From the NCBI GenBank assembly GCA_020746835.1, contig JAGPNK010000016.1, forward strand, positions 1-64,000: a DNA stretch of 64,000 nucleotides. The letters are read 5' to 3'. Source of the stretch: Stachybotrys elegans (Eukaryota; Ascomycota; Sordariomycetes; Hypocreales; Stachybotryaceae). The translations under genes and the position numbers were made by a program. Shown here piece after piece: positions 10,864 to 21,286 of the stretch. Positions within the stretch are counted from its first letter, which is position 1. Each line of letters begins with the position of its first letter. A model generated the notes under the pieces. It had not been told where the DNA came from, searched no databases, and saw nothing but the letters and a program-made list of their open reading frames with translations.

Positions 10864-11019
10864 GATGAAGAGGTGGGGAAATGACCGACGCAGATGGAAA
10901 AGGGCGGATAGTGAGGCTTGGAGGGGTCAGTCGCCGTGCGTATAATAAGCAGGCAGAAGCCGGATCGCATCACGTCTTTGGTGGGATTCAGAGTGGATCA
11001 TCAGGAGACACCTGTGCAA

Positions 11020-11739
11020 TCACCTTGCAGCTTTAGCGCTGCCGCTGCCGTTGCCGCTGCTGCTGCGCAATACACGGTTTGCCTCTCTTGTGCGGGCTCT
11101 TGTCCTCCCTGCAATGTCGTCATGAGGTGGCCGGTTACGCGTGTTGTTTGGCGGTATCCCCCGTGCGTTTTGTCGCTGTTGCGCTGTTGGCCTCTTGCAT
11201 CCTTTTTGGTCCATTTTCCGAACGGCCTCGCGCATCTGTTCCTCACGAAGCACGATGAGCGGCTGAAAAAGGTCTACCTCGGCTTGCCAGTATTGCTGGT
11301 CCTCAATCGAGTGCCTACTCTTGTTGATTTGTGTCGGGGAAAGCCCGCCGTGCTTCAGGAGACGCCTGATAAAAATGGCCATGGTCTGCATGTGGTCTGC
11401 TGTTGGCTCGCTAGTCACACCATGTGCTTCATGCGCTTTCTGACGCGCGAGAGTGTCGAGCACCTTCATGTAGTGGTGATATTCCGATCCCCAATAGTTA
11501 TTCTGGCGGATCTTGCGTCGGTGGGTTTCGATTTCATTTGCGCTGAAATGATTGTGCAGCTCTTCACACTGCCATTTGTAGCAGTGCACGACGTTCTTTG
11601 GTGACTCGGCTTCTGGTGTTGCCTCTTCTCGGCTCCTGATCAACTGGTTCAATTGCGTTTTCAAGCTGGCGCCATGCATGGCGCTGGCGCTGGCCTGCAT
11701 CCCTGGTGAGGGAGGGATGCCCGCCGGTGGGGTGTTCAT
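11020..11739 (-). CDS. Unrecognised protein, 239 residues
   Basis: I do not recognise this protein. The single open frame starts MNTPPAGIPPSPGMQ and lies 156 bp upstream of the kinase gene on the same strand. The N-terminus is Pro/Ala-rich; the middle (about residues 45-175) is rich in Trp, His and Gln with mixed charge (VVHCYKWQCEELHNHF, FIRRLLKHGGLSPTQINKSR) and looks like a folded helical domain; the C-terminus is basic and Gly/Ser-rich, so nuclear localisation or nucleic-acid binding is possible. No signal peptide or membrane segment. A 228-codon frame on the other strand covers the same bases, but its composition looks like a shadow. A CACGTG lies about 190 bp upstream at 11925-11930. 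Confidence 0.5.
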   Translation of the reverse strand: MNTPPAGIPPSPGMQASASAMHGASLKTQLNQLIRSREEATPEAESPKNVVHCYKWQCEELHNHFSANEIETHRRKIRQNNYWGSEYHHYMKVLDTLARQKAHEAHGVTSEPTADHMQTMAIFIRRLLKHGGLSPTQINKSRHSIEDQQYWQAEVDLFQPLIVLREEQMREAVRKMDQKGCKRPTAQQRQNARGIPPNNTRNRPPHDDIAGRTRARTREANRVLRSSSGNGSGSAKAAR

Positions 11740-13249
11740 GACTTCTGTGTTTTCACAGTCTGACGGTTGACTGAAATCCTGGCCAAGGCAAGTTTGGTAG
11801 ATGTTGAGAATACTACGTACGGAGTAGTACGTCTGCCAATAAGCGGGAAATTAGCGGCTAGGAATTCAGAGACAGGGTTACATTCCTGCCTGGGTCCTGA
11901 GGCAAGATCCGTGCTGGTAGAGGTCACGTGGTTGGACAATGCACAATTGCCCGTGACGGTTCAACTTCAACACCGACTCACAATACTTCACTCGCAACAA
12001 GATGTGCGGAACCAAACTCGAACCATGGTGTATTCCAAGTCATATCTCATGAGCGCCACCCGCACGTATTTCAGCTCAGCTCGTATAGACAGACCCTCCT
12101 CCACCCGTTTCCTCTTTGTCCAACGGTTCACGTGAAATCTGATAAACATGCATCTCGATATGCATCAAAGTGATGTACGATGCTGCTAAGCCGACATAGA
12201 GAAATTGACCATCTCCTCGTGCATCTCTTATGTCCGTCTTTTTTTCGTGGCTATTGACTGGCCGGGCTGAGAGTATAGGCGCTGCCTATGTCAAGAGGCT
12301 TTCCATTCTCACACCACAGTTAGTTGGATATAAGATATACGGTCTTATCGAGTAGAACTGAAATCATTGGAGATTCATACACCACTGTGCCAGTTAAACG
12401 CACTCAGGCTCTACCATGAAGGTTATAAGGCGGTTGCTAGAGGGGATGCTTGGATGCATTATCCACGTTCCACCAGCTCTTGATAACCCAAATCCATCAC
12501 CCTCCCCATCACATACGACCATACCTACCAGAAAATACGGGGTCCCGTCCGCTCCCCCCTAGTCAAACTGGTAAGGGGCAGATTAGTAGTTGGGTCGGTG
12601 ACGACCAGCGAACACCGGCTGTTGTATGTTTTTTGCCCTGGTGGACTCTTTTTTTGGTTGTGGGACTACGCACAATGGTGTATGGAAACACTACTACTGA
12701 GGCAAGTAAACATAGACTTTCAGTAACAGTAATAAGTCTTTCGTCTTCATACAATATGTGGCATGAAGGCAGTGGATATGCATTTTGACATGCTGCTTTT
12801 ATTTTCCGCATTAACAATCCCATCCACACGGTGGATTGCTTGTACTGACGTTTATACCCTGGCAACCGACTCGTCTTCAGCTCTCACTTACACGCTGTCA
12901 AACAGGCTATTGAATCACTAGGCCGGACCTGAACAGTCGGGGCTTGTAGGGTTTGGGGTGGTTCGCCTCGCACCAATCAGCGCGCTACGGGCCAAGATGG
13001 ACAATAGAGTCCGCCGGCAGCAACCATCGCAGCTGCGCCTTAGCTCCGGTCTAGTATCATCGGCCAGATTAATTATTGAACTGCCCGTCCATGTCCAGGA
13101 TTCCCTGTAATCTTATTCCATGTCCTTGAGTCTGTGCTTGATGGCCGACGGTGCGGCGAGAAGAGTATAAGAGGTAATGAGACTGCGGCGTTCGAGGTGG
13201 CTGTTGAAGCTGGATTCAGCAACTTCTGTTCCTCTAGTCATTCGTTGCC
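11740..13249. other. Intergenic region holding a 5S rRNA gene
   Basis: About 1.5 kb. Apart from the 5S rRNA gene at 12511-12629 I see no gene. It includes the fungal-intergenic type palindrome TACGTACGGAGTAGTACGT (about 11814-11832) and the CACGTG at 11925-11930. Confidence 0.55.
12511..12629 (+). rRNA. 5S ribosomal RNA, divergent sequence variant
   Basis: A 119-base unit with 5S hallmarks: ACATACGACCATA at the 5' end, the loop TCCCGTCCGCT, the conserved TTAGTAGTTGGGT, the hairpin around GGTGACGACCAGCGAA, and GTTGTATGT at the 3' end followed by a T run (Pol III terminator). Helix I pairs 12511-12519 with 12621-12629. Helix II pairs 12524-12531 with 12568-12576 around a bulged A. Helix III pairs GGGG 12539-12542 with CCCC 12554-12557. 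A further arm pairs GGTCG 12593-12597 with CGACC 12602-12606. Several stem bases differ from the common Sordariomycete 5S as I remember it, yet remain paired, which suggests a functional variant rather than a pseudogene. Pezizomycotina carry 5S genes dispersed in this way. Confidence 0.85.
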
Positions 13250-14382
13250 ATGCGTTCTCTCAACTTGATTCAATGGGCCGCCTACGGCGCCCTCCTTCAG
13301 GGAGCCACCGCGGCCGTGGTGCAGAACACCAAGTCCGAGGACAAGAGGCAGGCCAAGAAGTGCAGTTCTGTAGGTCCTTGGTCGTCCCCATTGCGATCCT
13401 CGCCACTAATCTCCCACAGGACAACTGCGGTCGTGCCGTCACTGGCTTGGCCCGCGGCCCCGCGGTCTACAGCAGCCACCTCGCCGACTGCGCTGCCTTT
13501 ATGCAGTGCACTGTCACGCCCGTCGACGTTACCATCATCAGCACCGTCACCCAGACCTTGGATCCCGTCACCGAGACCTCCATCACTCAGCTGACGCAGA
13601 TGGTGACTCTCACCGAGACTGTCACGCGAGGCGCTGCCAAGCGTACTGTCGAGCCTGAAGTCACGTCCAGCCCTGTCACCAACTGCCCTACCGTGGTGCC
13701 TACCTACGCCTCTGCCTGCTCTGGCACCGTTCGCTATGCGAGCGCCTGTGACTGCGCTGGCTACACCCGCGACTTCACCACAATTGAGGCCGCTACCGTC
13801 GTCGTCAAGGCTACCGTCACTGAGACTCCTGCCAAGGTAGTCGTGCCCGCCACCGAGACCGTCACAGCCACGACTATCAACACGGTGGTCGCGGAGCCGC
13901 CGCTCAAGTATGTCGAGGGTCCCTTCCGCATCGGAATCGAAGGAGGAGCCATGAACGGTAAGGGCATCGGGTCCATCTCGTTAGGACATGAGGGTTGGGA
14001 CAGGATATCCTTGTACGTCAGGGACAGGGACGAGTTCCTCGACTCGACCTGGATCATGAACACCGAGGGCGTCATGAACGAGAGCGGCCGTTACGACGTC
14101 AAGCTGCGGCCCGGCGAGTATGGCGGCGAGATTGGCACCCTCTACAGTTACGAGAATGAGGACTGGAAGAACGACCAGACATGGTCGAAGCTGACCTGGT
14201 CGGTCTACAGGATCGAGGGCAGCACTCGTCAGTACATCAAGCCCGACGGGCCCAAGAATATCGTGCAGGCATGCAATGGAGGAAGCTATTGGTATGGCAA
14301 TTGGTTTGTTTGGGTAGGCTCTAGGCTCGAGAGTGGTTGCGTCGAGCTGCGTCTCCGTGTCGATCCCGGGCCGCAGCGATAG
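13250..14382 (+). CDS. Secreted Thr/Val-rich hypothetical protein
   Basis: Exons 13250-13369 and 13420-14382 around a 50-bp intron (GTAGGT, branch CACTAAT, CAG) give 360 residues. Residues 1-22 (MRSLNLIQWAAYGALLQGAT...) form a signal peptide; a Lys-Arg at 32-33 could be a Kex2 site. Residues 41-75 are Cys-containing (DNCGRAV, HLADCAAFMQC). Next comes a Thr/Val-rich region with repeated TVT (ISTVTQTLDPVTETS, VTLTETVTRG), likely O-glycosylated, then a Cys-rich patch (SACSGTVRYASACDCAGY). The C-terminal 150 residues are compact, Trp- and Gly-rich (WDRISLYVRDRD, GNWFVWVGSRL). I see no GPI signal and no catalytic motif. This domain order is common in fungal cell-wall or secreted proteins of unknown function; an effector-like or wall role is only inference. 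Confidence 0.82.
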
Positions 14383-15046
14383 TGCTGTCAGAGAGAGCTG
14401 GTCCGGCGGTTGGATTAACACATTTCCTCCAGTAAAATATTGCCATACCCTCACAGATTAATAATAATGCGCCTAGCCACTCGAAGTTGGATGATATAAT
14501 GCTACTTCCATTTCATGTGAGGCAGTAACTGGCTTTGTTAGAGGCCTGTGCAGTCAACAAAGGGTTCGAGCTGGGGATGGATGTTGGCTGGTCCTCGACC
14601 CAGGGCTTTACTGAGGCTGATGCAAGCTCTCCCCCTTTTTGTGGCTTCGGCTAGTCAACAATAGCCCGTGTTACCCGTGTTCTAAACTGCATCGAGAGCA
14701 AATAAAACACAATAATCACCACTAGCTTGACGCCGTTGGAATGTGGGACCGTCCAGATGTAATTGGGGGCAGTACACATTTGGATAGCATGCCTTCTTCT
14801 CCTTTGATTGGCCTTGTTCCTAAAGTCTCTACATTCCAATAGACGCGCCAGTAGTTGGAACCAACCCGCGTGCTTTGGTCGCTGGAGGTAATATTCAATG
14901 TGTCTCCTGTCACTTCACTAGCCATCCTTGACTTCTATGGAACTTGCAACTCGTGGCTAACGGAAACTCGACCGGCTAATACAGTCCTTGCGTTTCTTGA
15001 CATCTTACCCATTTCGTATGATGACTAGCCATCGTCTTGGCCCACC
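14383..15046. other. Intergenic region
   Basis: About 660 bp, relatively AT-rich, between the secreted-protein gene and the transporter gene. I see no gene or repeat. Confidence 0.5.
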
Positions 15047-16174
15047 ATGTACACAAGAGAGCAGGCATTGGCACTGGTCATGGTGAGTCGAAGTGGCGCA
15101 TGAGGACTGGAATTTCAAGCTAGCAACCTCAGCTCGCGCTCCAGAATGCAGCATCATTGATGGTTTGCCAATGCTTGCCCTCAACATGTCTGCGTAGCTG
15201 ACAATAGTAGATTCAGCACAAGATCCAGACCAGATCTGAGGATGGGGCGCCTCGATATGAAGTTCTGACGGCCGTTGTCTTGGCAGAAGCGCTAAAGTGT
15301 ACCATATTCGTCCTCTGCAACCTCTTCTCTCCACCATCGCCGTATACAGAGGATATTTTGGAGAAGCCTTCTGCTAGGCATCGTGACCAATGGAAAGCAG
15401 CTCTGACGGCGATCCTGTACACGGCCGCGGCAGCTCTACAAGGTGTCGGGGCATACCATCTGGATATTCTGCCATACCTCGTTCTTTCCCAGCTGAAGCT
15501 AGTCTTGACACCAGTCTTTGGCATGCTGCTTCTGAAGCTATGTTTCGATCGCCATCAATGGGCGTGCCTCTTGTCCATGGCCTGTGGCATGATTCTAGTC
15601 CAGAGCGGAACAATCACCTCAACTGATCATAACCAAGTCAAGGAGAAGAATATGGCTCATGGAGCAATCGCCATGGTTATCGCCGGGGGTTGCGTGGCTT
15701 TCTCCGGTGTCTTTATGGAAATGATGCTCAAGACGTCACCTCATCATCTTGTCCACAACGCCCACCTTGCCGCCTACAGTTGCGTCTTTGCCCTCGCTGG
15801 ATATCTGTGGAGGGCTGGCTTTCAACCCGGTAGTTTCTTCCAGGGATACCACGGTCTTGTCTGGCTTTTTGTGTTTTTGAACGCACTGGGCGGCTTCTTG
15901 GTTGCTTGGTGTATCCGCATCACGAGCACGATTGGGAAGAATTATGCCCAGGGATTTGGGTTTGTCCTAGCATCCACAATTCCACTGCTTGCTCAATCGC
16001 GGCGAAATAGCACTCAGGTACGTTCTTTTGATGGTCTGCTACGCTTTCGCTAATTGTCACCAGTTGGTGACGGGCATGGTGTTGGTGTTGATGGGAGTGG
16101 TTGGATCGTTGTTTGGGAGACGTAAGAAAGAGCAGGCAAAAATAATCTATGAGAAAGTAGCTCTAAAGGTATAG
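15047..16174 (+). CDS. Nucleotide-sugar transporter (UDP-sugar/CMP-sialic acid transporter family)
   Basis: A Golgi multi-pass carrier that exchanges a nucleotide sugar for the nucleoside monophosphate. The main exon (15211-16017) encodes hydrophobic segments and family signatures: RYEVLTAVVLAEALKC near the start, YLVLSQLKLVLTPVFGML, and FVFLNALGGFLVAWC. A last exon (16064-16174, intron GTACGT/CACCAG, 46 bp) adds a final membrane segment and a Lys-rich tail. Upstream, an exon ending at 15162 encodes LALQNAASLM, the first-helix motif, joined through a 48-bp intron with branch GCTGAC. The best start I can find is the ATG at 15047 with a first exon to 15082; the acceptor after it may be 15123 or 15132. 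Total about 330 residues. Substrate sugar cannot be read from sequence. The 5' model is the weak part. Confidence 0.78.
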
Positions 16175-16802
16175 GATCTGGGTTTTAATAAGTTTTTTGG
16201 TTGCTTTATAGTTAAAGTTTGCCCTGGACACGTACTCTTCATGCTGAATCCGTGTCCCGTGAGACAAGATTTTTGACAAAGGAAAATCGATAGAGGATCC
16301 ATGTGACACGGAAATTGTTTGAATTTACCGACCACTATTCATGCTTGTGCGGTAATAGGACGCACGTTTTTATGTACTCCTTCTCTGCTTTAGCTGTCTA
16401 AACACGTTGCTGAGGCGTGCAATGTTTATGCTGGGCTAAGAAGACGAGTGGACTTCTTAAGGGAGGCTTTCTAGTAAGAAGCAAGAGGCAAGAGGAGAAG
16501 AGGAAATAATAGAAATGAAGCAAGAAGTACAGAAATATTTATTTATTTTGTTGCATAGTTGTCTTCTCTGCCGGTTCTTGGTCAGTTGCGGTTTTACGGA
16601 TCATCGAACCATGGTGGTTTGTGACGTACCGGGTAGCCGACCCTCACGTGACCAGCTCAAATTCAACAACCCTCTGATTGGCCAATGCTTAGTGTATGGA
16701 GCTGCCGGTAATCGAACCACCTCATAATCTGCGAGATTTCAACTTCAAACCAACCCAACACGAACCTCAGCTGCCAGCATCGCCGCCTCCCCATCGCCCA
16801 TC
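16175..16802. other. Intergenic region / COX4 promoter
   Basis: The left half is AT-rich with no gene. The right half is the COX4 promoter with a CACGTG and an overlapping double CCAAT box, listed separately. Confidence 0.5.
16645..16686. promoter_or_regulatory. CACGTG box and palindromic CCAAT box upstream of COX4
   Basis: CACGTG lies at 16645-16650 and the palindrome ATTGGCCAAT at 16677-16686, about 120-160 bp before the COX4 ATG. CCAAT boxes bind the HAP/CBF complex, which activates respiratory genes in fungi, and CACGTG is a bHLH (Cbf1-like) site. Seen directly; binding is inferred. The uL15m gene also has a CACGTG in its promoter. Confidence 0.6.
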
Positions 16803-17603
16803 ATGCTCGTCCAGCGCACCGTCGCCGCTGCGGCCCGCCGCGTCGCCCTCCGCACCACCGCCCGCACCTTCTCCACCTCCTTCGTCCGCCGTACGTTTTG
16901 CCGCTCTCTGGTCCCCCTTGGGCCTTTCGTGCGCGGCTGCCCGGAAGCTCAATTTGCTCCGAGGGCCCTCGCGTGTGCCCACCAAGAATGAAGTGGCTGA
17001 CTTTTGCATAAAGGCGAGGCTGCCGCTCCTACTGCTGCACCCGAGCAGAAGAAGGTTGGCACCTACAAGACCCTGAAAGGTTCGTATCTCTTGGCCCACG
17101 TCGGCCTTGAACCCGTCGAAAGCTGACCCTCGGCAGAGGTCAAGACTGAGGACGACCTCTTCGGCCCCGGTGCCGCCCCCGGAACCGTCCCTACCGATCT
17201 CGAGCAGTCGACTGGTCTCGAGCGCCTCGAGATTCTCGGAAAGATGGAGGGTGTCGACATCTTCGACATGCGCCCCCTCGACGCCTCTCGCCTCGGCACA
17301 ATGCAGGACCCCATCCTGGTCCGCTCCGCCGGTGAGGAGCAGTTTGCCGGTTGCACTGGCTTCCCCGCAGACTCCCACGTCGTCCACTGGCTCGGCGTAG
17401 GTATTCCGTCCCGCTGTCCCCGGCCATGCTAACCTGGTCAGCTTTCCCGCGAGCGCCCCATTGAGCGATGCCCCGAGTGCGGCAGCGTCTACAAGATGGA
17501 GTACGTTGGTCCCCAGGATGACCACCACCACCACCACCCTCCTGAGTTCGAGGAGCCCAAGACCTTTGCCGACTACATCAAGCCCGAGTACCGCTACAGG
17601 TAA
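16803..17603 (+). CDS. COX4: Cytochrome c oxidase subunit 4 (COX5B-type, zinc-binding)
   Basis: Nuclear-encoded subunit of mitochondrial complex IV, on the matrix side. Four exons (16803-16890, 17014-17079, 17137-17396, 17442-17603) give 191 residues; introns have GTACGT, GTTCGT and GTAGGT donors and CTRAC branch points. Residues 1-30 are an Arg/Ala/Ser-rich mitochondrial presequence (VALRTTARTFSTSFVRR). The core VGTYKTLKEVKTEDDLFGPG, GLERLEILGKMEGVDIFDM and the zinc site (Cys124, His132, CPEC at 148-151) are all present. A run of five His (about 166-170) near the C-terminus is a local peculiarity. The promoter carries CCAAT and CACGTG boxes, consistent with HAP-type respiratory control. Fungal name COX4; homologous to animal COX5B. 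Confidence 0.95.
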
Positions 17604-18309
17604 ATGTGCGGCTCCCTTCTAGCGAGGACTACGTGGGTTGGTGATATAGACGGACGGGGCAAACGCCTGGAGGACACATGTAGATTACGGAGACTGTTTC
17701 TTTTGTGTCAATTCACAAGTTGCTGACACTGATCATGCGGTGTTGGTTCGCGTGCCTGAAAGTGACTCACTGGTCATTGCTAGCGAGTTGTGAAACCAAT
17801 GACTCTACAAACCTGACATGTGGTGGCTCAACGTTGCTATAACCTCACATTACAAGCGCCTAAAGTGACGTCCACCACTAGTTGATGCTGGAGATGTATT
17901 GGTCCATAAGAGCTAAACGTGGCCGGCCCGATTGCAATTGACGCGGCGATTCTTGCTGGGTGACTCCATGACCGGACTCCTTGGGTTGTCCCGTATTGAG
18001 AATTCATCCCATTACGGCCTGATACCAAACTACGTCATGGCGGTTCTCATCTCCAGACTTGCGCCTATCTGCTATCTTGAGTCTTTTCGGTGCCGGCCCC
18101 TTTGTACCGGCGGCATGGCCAATTGGGTAGTCTGGGTTGTCCCTGGGCGCTCTGTATACGGCTAAGCATGATGGCAGCACACTAGCATGCTTATGACGTT
18201 CAGCTGTGCAGTTTCCGGCATGGCATGCTGTGGCGTCCAGTCGAATTGGACGATCGACAAGCGCGCAAGCCATCTGTCTCGAAATGTCGGACCTGCCCCC
18301 ATGGCCATC
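17604..18309. other. Intergenic region between convergent genes
   Basis: About 700 bp between the COX4 and DUF4604 3' ends. I see no gene or repeat. Confidence 0.5.
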
Positions 18310-18783
18310 TCAAGTGTCTTCATCAAAGCTCAGCTTGATCTTCTTGGCCTTCTTCTTGACTTTCTTGTCCTTGGGGGGCTCCGCGGGTACAGTCTTGTCG
18401 GCTTTGGAGTCGTTGGACTTGTTGTCATCAGCAGCTTCGCCGACAACCTTGCCAACCTTGCGTTTCCGCGCTCCAATGGCCGACTTTTCATCCTTCTTTT
18501 CTACCTTTGCATCGTGCTCCTCCTTCTCCTCGGTCGTTGCGTCCTGCTTCTTGACCTCGCCGTCCTGGTCGAGCTCCAGCGTCACCGTGTTGCCGTTCTC
18601 GTCGACAATGAGGGGCGCATCTTCGGCCTCCTCGCTGCCGGAGCGCTTCTTGACGGCCCGACGGTGTGCGGCCAGTAGAGGATCGGGACCTGTTGCGCCA
18701 GAGGCTTGGGCGCGGAGTGCGGCGAGGAACGGCGGCAGCGAGGTGTCGTACGACAGATTCTTGGAGGTGATCTTCTCCGACAT
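18310..18783 (-). CDS. DUF4604 family protein (KIAA1143-like)
   Basis: Single exon, 157 residues. The N-terminus (KNLSYDTSLPPFLAALRAQ) and the motif DAPLIVDENGNTV are the signature of DUF4604, a small eukaryotic family that includes human KIAA1143 and has no established function. The C-terminal half is charged and Lys-rich (VGARKRKVGKVV-like and KDKKVKKKAKKIKLSFDED), predicting disorder and nuclear or nucleolar location. Complete and of normal length. It is transcribed away from the GT15 mannosyltransferase gene, sharing a promoter region of about 790 bp with tandem CCAAT boxes. Confidence 0.85.
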   Translation of the reverse strand: MSEKITSKNLSYDTSLPPFLAALRAQASGATGPDPLLAAHRRAVKKRSGSEEAEDAPLIVDENGNTVTLELDQDGEVKKQDATTEEKEEHDAKVEKKDEKSAIGARKRKVGKVVGEAADDNKSNDSKADKTVPAEPPKDKKVKKKAKKIKLSFDEDT

Positions 18784-19576
18784 GCTGACAGTGTTGGAGA
18801 GGCTGAAAGGATCGTGGGGGTGCGCGTTGGCCGCTTATGCACGGCCCCCAAAAATCGTAGGATGACGTTGGTGATGGCGGCAGCAATTGCTAATGCATTT
18901 TTGATAATGATTAAGGTTCATGGATAAGGTGATGTGGGTTCGCGGCGTTCCGGAGCTGAGGATGATCCGACCAGGAGGTTGCGCGGCACGTTCCCTGGGG
19001 CTCCCTGATTGGCTGATTGGTTGATTGAATCTTTGGCAGCTGGCTTGGCCAGATTGGCTTTGGATTTCCGGAATCTTGAATGTGCAATTTTGCCATCCCT
19101 CCCTTTCCAGTTCCCCTTCCTCCACGACACCAAAGCGGAAAGCCCCCTCTCTGCTTGCTTTGCCCTGCCTTGCCGAGTCCATCGCTGGTCGACTGCTCAG
19201 TTGGCTGCTCCTGGCGGCTGAAATCAGTTACACGCAGGCCATCCAAGCTTCGCCGCCTCATCTTATCTATCGGCGCCTCTAGATTTGGCTCGAGTCGCTC
19301 TTCGACAAGGCACCCACGAACGAGGCCAGTACCAACACGGGCCGTTTCCACTCGACTCCGACCCAGTCCCTCGTTTGAAATCCAGTGTCTCGGCTCGAAT
19401 TCTGGTCAGTCCACTCGGTCGCCATCGCATCACCCTTGTGGTCGATAGAGAGAAACTCCACCCTACCCCCTGGCCTCGAAGCAGCCATCTCGATTGTCGA
19501 AATCCCTACTCCGTAAACTCTCTCGAAACACGTCACCCACCACACGCGCTTGATAGCTTGCGCACCACTCGCCATC
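18784..19576. promoter_or_regulatory. Bidirectional promoter with tandem inverted CCAAT boxes
   Basis: Shared upstream region of DUF4604 (minus) and the GT15 gene (plus). CTGATTGG occurs twice in immediate tandem at 19005-19020, followed by TTGATTG, giving two inverted CCAAT boxes 8 bp apart. No ORF here looks coding. The GT15 side probably includes a long 5' UTR. Confidence 0.5.
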
Positions 19577-21286
19577 ATGGATTTAATCCGGCGAGCGACC
19601 AAAATCGTCCCGTCGACGCCACCGTTGCAACTGCCTACCCTCGATGAGAAGAAGCAACCCAAGCAAAAGGGCTTCGCCGCCCGCCTAGCCTTCTTCCGCA
19701 GGCCTTTGCGGTTGCGCGGCAATTCCACCCTCTCAGTTCCCCTGGGCGTCGTCATCGTCTTCCCGATCCTCGTCCTCGTCCTCATCCTCGTCCTATTTGT
19801 ACGACATCCCGATTCTACAGGGAGGATGCTCATGCCAGCTGGCGCTCCTCCCGCCATCAGGTTCGTCACCGGTTCCAACCTTTTGCTTTGACCTCTTACT
19901 GATGGGATTGCAGGAAAATCAGCGAGAAGCATGACAAGGTGTTTGTCACTGGCTGTCTGGAGCCCGATACGAGCCAGCCTCGCGCGAATGCTGCCTTTGT
20001 CGTCCTTGCCCGAAACAAGGAGCTAGATGGTGTCATCCAGTCCATCAAGTCGGTTGAGCGTCACTTCAACCGCTGGTACCACTACCCATACGTCTTCCTC
20101 AACGATGGCGAGTTCAACGAGACGTTCAAGGAGACGGTCGCCAACTACACTTCGAGTCCCGTCGAGTTCGGCAAGGTCGCCCCCGAGACATGGGGATTCC
20201 CTGACTGGATCGATCCCAAGGTTGCCAAGGAAGGTATTGCGAAGCAGGGAGACGCAGCTGTCATGTATGGTGGGCTGGAAAGCTACCATGCCATGTGTCG
20301 TTTCTACTCTGGGTACGTCTGTTGACTCGTCCATCGTGCCACAAGCTGACCAGCCAGATTCTTCTACAACCACCCTCTCCTTCTCAAGTACGAATGGTAC
20401 TGGCGTGTCGAGCCCGAGATTACCTACTTCTGCGACATCACCTAGTAAGCTGTCGGCTCTACCACTACCCGACCACAGCTAACCAGCGTAGTGATCCTTT
20501 CCTGAAGATGATTGAAGCAAACAAGACCTACGGCTTCACCATTGCTGTCAAGGAACTTCGCGAGACGGTGCCTAACATTTTCCGCTATGCCTCTGCCTAC
20601 AAGCGACTCAACAACCTTACGTCCCAGGGCCTGTGGGAGATGTTTACGGAGCCTCCAGAGGACAAGAAGGAGGAGACTTCCAAGGACGAGGAGCCTCCTT
20701 TGCCAGAGGAGATTGCACGCAACGATCCTAGCAGCAACAGCCTTCCCGACATTGACCCTGAGGCGATGGAGGGCGAGAAGTACAACATGTGCCACTTCTG
20801 GTCCAACTTCGAGATTGCCCGCCTGAGCTGGTTCCGCAGCAAGGAATACAACGACTTCTTTGAGATGATGGATCGCAGCGGTGGCTTCTGGATGGAACGA
20901 GTAAGTGGTGCTTTCCTGCAAGGAGAACGTATGGCTAACAAGCCCAGTGGGGAGACGCTCCCATTCACTCTCTTGCCGCCGGCGCCCTTCTGGCTCCTCG
21001 TGATATCCACTACTTCAGGGACTTCGGCTACCGACACACCACGATTCAGCACTGCCCGGCCAACGCCCCCGCCCGTCAACTTCCCCGTCAGCCCTTCCTG
21101 GAGATGACCACGCTCGACGAGCGAAAGCGCATCGAGGAGGACAATTACTGGGCCGACTGGGATGAGGAAAAGGAAAACGGTGTCGGCTGCCGCTGCCGCT
21201 GCGACACAGACATTGTCGACGTCGAAGGAAAGGAGGGCTCCTGCTTCCCCGAATGGGTTGATGTCGCTGGCGGGTGGGCACCCTAA
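19577..21286 (+). CDS. Alpha-1,2-mannosyltransferase, KRE2/MNT1 family (GT15)
   Basis: Golgi type II enzyme that adds alpha-1,2-mannose from GDP-mannose to O- and N-glycans. Five exons (19577-19860, 19914-20312, 20358-20444, 20492-20900, 20948-21286), introns 45-53 bp, give 505 residues. Residues about 55-78 form the signal anchor ([20 protein letters not shown]). The GT15 core is clear: [55 protein letters not shown]-type motif [25 protein letters not shown] and the catalytic-nucleophile region, then [10 protein letters not shown]. The C-terminus ends in a Cys-rich [19 protein letters not shown] segment typical of filamentous-fungal members. Full length, with no break. Which KTR paralogue it is cannot be told from sequence alone. 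Confidence 0.93.

Noticed and set aside
10918..11604. 228-codon forward ORF
   Set aside because: Antisense to the 239-residue frame, which has the more natural composition; this one is Ala-, Cys- and Leu-rich shadow.
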